Positions 18,632 through 22,844 of a stretch of DNA of 22,844 nt are shown here, piece after piece. Position numbers and translations under genes: made by a program. Positions within the stretch are counted from its first letter, which is position 1. Every line of letters starts with the position of its first letter. Location: positions 1-22,844 of the forward strand of contig JABCPU010000877.1 in the NCBI GenBank assembly GCA_016800925.1, written 5' to 3'. This stretch comes from Suillus spraguei. Its lineage: Eukaryota > Basidiomycota > Agaricomycetes > Boletales > Suillaceae. The notes under the pieces were generated by a model. It was not told the origin of the DNA. It was given only the letters and a program-made list of their open reading frames with translations, and searched no databases.

Positions 18632-20229
18632 TTTTGACCATCTGAGATATTATCTTTACATTCTTTAATTGCACTAGCTAGCACATGATTGTTAGTTGTC
18701 TAGTGTAGTTCTGCTTCATTCTCTTTATTGACACAAGAAATCATTTCTGTGGGGAGAATTATCATATTTTCATTGATTGAGTGACAACAAATAGGACTTA
18801 TACTTTATTCAGTAATATTAAGGACCTGGTTAGCTTTAAGACTACATCAAGAGGGTGTACTCTGTTCTGATTCTGCATCATACTCATCATGAGTGCCTGA
18901 GCAGCAGAGAAGTTAATTTCGAGGCCACGTATTGATTGATTCAATTGTATTTGACTTCTAGTTTGCTCTCCTAGTCATGAGAATAAGAAGTAGTCAAGAT
19001 ATTGTTCTGACACATTTTGTGTTGTCACTTCATTATTTGTAGCATCATAGCACTGCATCAAGCCAGTTATTGGTTCGGCTACACTTCATATTCCATTCGG
19101 CCATTGCCTTTGTCCGAGTTATTCAAGTATTATATCAAGCCAGTTAGCAGTAACTATCTTCCTAAGTTCCTGAATTCTGATTACAATAATTAGTAGACAC
19201 TAACCCTGAGATTTTCCCACACAGATCTCTACCCTTTTAGTCATTGGTAAATTGCCTAGAAAAACTGCAACCCCCAACGAACACCATGTTATCAACCGTT
19301 GGTATTTTGTCTGAACCATTGACCATGGAAGGATTGTGAAATCTGGTGATTTATTTGCCTTTCGCATCCTAGTAAGACAACGGGGAATGCAATGGCTCTT
19401 GAATGTATAATGAGTTGGACTTCAATGAAACAACAATGTAGAGCCACTATGTGCATCTGTGCATTTCTAACCAATCATTTTTGACAGATAGGTTTCATTA
19501 AATGGTGCACGTGCAGTTTTTGTTTCAAATCCAGATGATGAGAGGCACTCCTGGATGGTTTAGCATTGCAAGGTAGTTGGGTGTGTTCTGGCACGTTCAA
19601 TGGAGCATGTTCAGATTCCTTCAGGTTGTCTGAACCAAAGTAAGAATCTGTTTTATGTTATGATTGGCATGTGTGCTTCATGTCTGTTTGTGAAGCTTAT
19701 GAAAATCGCATGGTAATTTGTCTAGAATTCTGTCATTGAATTCGTCAACGTAGATATTGAGAGGGAAAAGGGCGATGAATGGAAGTTGTCACAGACTCAC
19801 CCTCCAAGTCACTAAGCAAGGCTAGTACTTCTTTAACGACTCCGTGTCAAGATTGCCTGAATACACTTTATACTGCGGCTACTTATCATTGTTATCGAGA
19901 CATCAAGTTGACTTTCTCCTCACACCAGGACAATCTACTGCTGTCACAAATTCAAGTCAAAGGCGGGTTTCCTGTGGCTGGGCCTGCTGCAGGAATGCAT
20001 CAACTTTGTTCATCGCCTTCAAGTTGGATTCAAGTTCTCATCCGAGTCTTTATTATTGTTGTCTTTTTAATGGTGTCTTGCAGTGCATTGCATTGTACTT
20101 GGGAGCGGTTTAATGGTGTCCTCAAAGTTTGTGAAGTTGACGAATGCTGTGCACGGGAAGAGCCGCAAAAACACCGTGACACAATTGCGCCCGAGGCCGG
20201 CGGTAATTCGTGCTTTATATATAGATATG
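18632..20229. other. Gene-poor AT-rich region
   Basis: About 1.6 kb. A repeated ATCAAGCCAGTTA occurs near 19058 and 19135. Open frames at 19474-19292 (minus) and 19779-20327 (plus) have no recognisable motif, and the latter overlaps frames of equal quality on the other strand. It may be the decayed interior of the upstream retroelement, but I found no gag, protease, integrase or reverse transcriptase motif. Confidence 0.4.
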
Positions 20230-20380
20230 AGGCTCACCGTGGACGGACAAATTCTCACATCAGAGAAATAAGGCTCACCGTTAACGTTCACGATCAAGTT
20301 CTTTCGCAAGCAGGTTGTCCATGTTAAAATTCTCTTCGAACAAATAAGGCTCGCCGTGGATGGTCAAAATCTCGTCGGAG
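20230..20380. repeat. Three degenerate AGGCTCACCGT repeats
   Basis: The segment AGGCTCACCGTGGACGGACAAA at 20231 recurs in degraded form at about 20272 (AGGCTCACCGTTAACG) and 20348 (AGGCTCGCCGTGGATGGTCAAA). Unit spacing is irregular (about 41 and 76 bp). The repeats lie 160-310 bp upstream of the next gene and could be promoter elements or a decayed local duplication. Confidence 0.5.
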
Positions 20381-20450
20381 TAACGAGAGTGTTACTAAAC
20401 TATTGTACTCTCACGTGACACTGACCACTGTGATTTATCCATTTCGACGC

Positions 20451-20460
20451 TTATATAAAT
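20451..20460 (+). promoter_or_regulatory. TATA box of the downstream gene
   Basis: TTATATAAAT about 80 bp upstream of ATG 20541, followed by an AT-rich leader with CATTCATCATTG; a normal spacing for a fungal core promoter. Confidence 0.55.
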
Positions 20461-20540
20461 CGAATGCCCAGGTACATAAATTTCATTCATCATTGATCCA
20501 ACCTCTGTAGTTATTTGCTAACTCAGTCCAGCTTCATCCA

Positions 20541-22580
20541 ATGGGCTCCCAGCCAGCTCAGACGCAAGCTGCGAGCCCGTCCCATACACCACGGATAATT
20601 CGTGGTACTGAACCCGGTCTCCTCGACCCGACCCAACCCTCTCGTTTATTGCGTGCTCCAGATTCCACACTCTCCTTCGCATCCTTTGATCCACGCACTG
20701 CCCTTGCTGGCGAAGATATCCCGGACTTGCATAAATTATCTATTAGGGAGGACCTTCCACCTCCCAAACGAATTGTCATCGAAACAACGCCCAAAGGCAG
20801 GAGTTTTTGGAGGTTTGTGCCAAAAGCACGCTTGGATGGAGGGGCGCGTGATGAAGGATTTTGGCCACGAGTAGTCGAAATATGCGGGTGAGTGACGTCG
20901 TTCTTCTATGTCCTTGCAGATGATGGAATGCTGTATTTTCAGGGAACACGTGTTTTGTTACCAGGAGCAGTGGGAGATTTACAAGTTGGACCCGGAGTAT
21001 CAGTGCACCGTGCACTTTGGCTTTAAATTTACGTCTGTTGTGAGGGTTGACCCTCAGGCTCGGCGCTCTGGAGCTCCTTCACCACCAGGTCCAAAGCGCG
21101 CACGCGCACGCACGCCTACCCCTGAAGCGGACACCCCGCTTCCAAGCAAAAAAGTGCGTTCGCTGCGCACTCATGTAGACTGTGATGATCACAGTAGCGA
21201 AAGCGAATCTGACGAGGACGAAGAAGAAGTGAAACAAATGGTTGTCGATGATCTTCTTCGTCGCAGGGCTAAACCCTCGTCGAATACTGTACGATGTGGG
21301 AGGGAGGAATTGAAAAAGAAGCGAGACAAGCGATGGCAGAATAACAAGAAAGCACAAGCAAAGTATTCTCAAGCTGACGGACACCCGATGTCCCTAGATG
21401 CGGAACAGTTTGCGTCTCAGAACAATACTGGGACGCAAGCCGAAGAAAATACCAAACGAAAAAGTTTGTTATAACCTCTTCCCTTTATACCAGTCTGACA
21501 AAGTTGACAGAAGGCGGATCTACCGTTGACACGGATGATGAACTGTCACAAGCACACACATCTACAAATGGCCATATGCGAAAGCGCCAACGAACTACAT
21601 CACCAAGTCAGGCCAAACAAGCTCTCCATCAATCAAAAATGCAACGGGAAATGCGCAAACAAGCAAAAGTTAGGGCGATGGACGAACGCCATCAAAAGGG
21701 ATTCAAACAAGTATTTGCCGATTATTACCCAATCGACATCGACGAACTGCGTATGTCATCGATCTCACTCTGCTCTTTCAATGGTTCATTTTTTTTTCCT
21801 TCAGTGAGTGATTATAAAGAGTCACCGACATGCCCTCAGCCTGCTGCTTCGCAAGAACAGTCCGAGTTTCCTAAGAGTGAACACTCGAACGAAGAGGCAA
21901 TGCGAGAAGCTGAGCTCGCAGAATCCATTCGCAAAATGCGAGAACTGGACCGGGATAAACCTCTCTGGGAAGAACAACGAAGGAAGCGTGAGGCACAGGA
22001 ACGTGCCGAAGAACAGGAGCACCAAGCTAAAGCCGAACAGCGAAGAAGAGCTGAGGCAGAAAGGCAGAGGCAGCAACGTGAGGAGGTCGAACGTCAGGCA
22101 CGCCAAGCCCGAGCGGAAGCCGAACGACGTGACGCGGAAGAGGAAAGGCGACGGCAAGAACACCGGCGTCTCAAGCAACGACAACGCTGGGAGTCCGGTA
22201 CCTGGACGAGTCATCGAGCCCTGGAACGATACAAGGTTCTCAGTGAGGAGTTTGACGCTGCGAGGTTCACGCCTGATCAGCCGATTGCTTTTCTGGATAT
22301 CCCGTGGCCTGTACTCCATCATCCTTCTCATCTGACAGTTGAGGACGTCGATTGGTCCGCAGTGGAGAGATTTTTTGCAACCGTCAAGACCTCCATGCGA
22401 CCTCAAGATTACAAAGATTTCGTGGAAAGAAGTCATCGGCGATTCCATCCGGATAGATGGCGTGCTCGTAAGCTGTGGTCAGCTATTCGGGATGACATAG
22501 AACGCGGCTGCCTCGAGGTTGCCGCCAATACAGTCGCCCAAGCTATTACGCCAATCTGGAGAGAAGTAAAACCACACTGA
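20541..22580 (+). CDS. Agaricomycete-type protein with charged coiled coil and HPDRW C-terminal domain
   Basis: Unnamed protein; I know the C-terminal block as common in mushroom genomes but not its function. Exons: 20541-20887, 20943-about 21410/21470, about 21494/21504-21750, 21805-22580. The first intron (GTGAGT...TTCAG) is secure. The N-terminal block (RSFWRFVPKAR, EGFWPRVVEIC, FCYQEQWEIYKLD, VHFGFKFTSVVRV) is Trp/aromatic-rich. Next come basic and acidic stretches (PKRARARTPTPEAD, SSESESDEDEEE), as in nuclear proteins. Around 21940-22190 lies a long Glu/Arg/Gln coiled coil. The end reads IPWPVLHHPSHLTVEDVDW, AVERFFATV, RRFHPDRWRAR and AANTVAQAITPIW; the H-P-D-x-W core recalls J-like segments of NFKBIL1-type proteins, an inference only. 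The junction near 21410-21504 is unresolved: a splice, a frameshift, or two adjacent genes are all possible. Confidence 0.65.
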
Positions 22581-22844
22581 TGTCAGAATACACATGTATG
22601 AAAGTGGCATTTAATAGATATCTTAATATGAATTCTTGAATTGATCGACTTGATTGAACATGTTCGTGTTGATAGGCGACCATCATGCCCACAGAGCTAG
22701 AACTCCATCAATATATGGGAATTTTCTCAAACGTTCTGCACAAGTATGACAACTGTGACCCGTGTGCAAGGTTTTGCTAGATGGGGTGATGGGATATTTG
22801 GTTCGGCCACTCTTCATCTCATGAGCCAAGATATACCCGGTGTA
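22581..22844. other. 3' flank, nothing recognised
   Basis: 264 bp after the last stop codon. It should contain the 3' UTR of the preceding gene. No repeat, RNA gene or start of another gene is supported. Confidence 0.4.

Noticed and set aside
19779..20327. 182-codon open frame, plus strand
   Set aside because: No recognisable domain, overlaps a comparable antisense frame, sits in repeat-derived DNA and includes the degenerate AGGCTCACCGT repeats.
1..22844. CRISPR array, tRNA or rRNA genes, biosynthetic or defence cluster
   Set aside because: No regularly spaced repeats, no A/B-box or rRNA-like sequence, and the genes present are unrelated housekeeping or lineage-specific genes.

Overview
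The window looks like nuclear DNA of a mushroom-forming basidiomycete (Agaricomycetes). The genes carry many very short introns (about 45-60 nt, GT...AG, with branch-like CTAAC/CTGAC motifs). Gene order is mixed on both strands, and two multi-exon genes (2330-3948 and 20541-22580) resemble protein families I associate mainly with Agaricomycetes. Gene models were built by hand from conserved protein motifs, splice sites and reading phase; nothing was run against a database.

Gene-dense part (1-14908): a membrane-anchored GH18 chitinase running off the left edge (minus); a DUF6697-like regulator-like protein (plus); a GTPBP1-type translational GTPase (minus, 17 exons); a DHTKD1-type 2-oxoadipate dehydrogenase E1 (minus, 18 exons); 40S ribosomal protein eS27 (plus); and a three-finger C2H2 protein (plus). 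These are ordinary, functionally unrelated nuclear genes, not an operon or cluster. DHTKD1, eS27 and the zinc-finger gene have intact frames. The chitinase, DUF6697-like and GTPBP1-like genes each show one or two single-base length differences in short G/C runs, which looks more like consensus error than decay.

Repeat-rich part (about 15360-20400): a polyubiquitin pseudogene that keeps an intron and has decayed mainly by substitutions, many at former CpG sites. Its third repeat stops after codon 15 at the edge of a 1.97-kb element with roughly 570-590 bp inverted arms. The element's core holds an LTR-like segment. Downstream lies a second, Copia-like LTR with six exact TGAGTCA/TGACTCA bZIP sites, mostly spaced exactly 10 bp apart, upstream of a TATA box. 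About 1.8 kb of AT-rich DNA without recognisable genes follows.

Right end (20541-22580): a gene with a conserved N-terminal block, an acidic/basic middle, a long charged coiled coil and an HPDRW-containing C-terminal domain. I found no CRISPR, tRNA, rRNA or defence-type system. The most unusual items are micro-exons of 6, 12 and 18 nt, a GC-AG intron, the ubiquitin pseudogene/inverted-repeat junction, and the helically phased bZIP array in the LTR.
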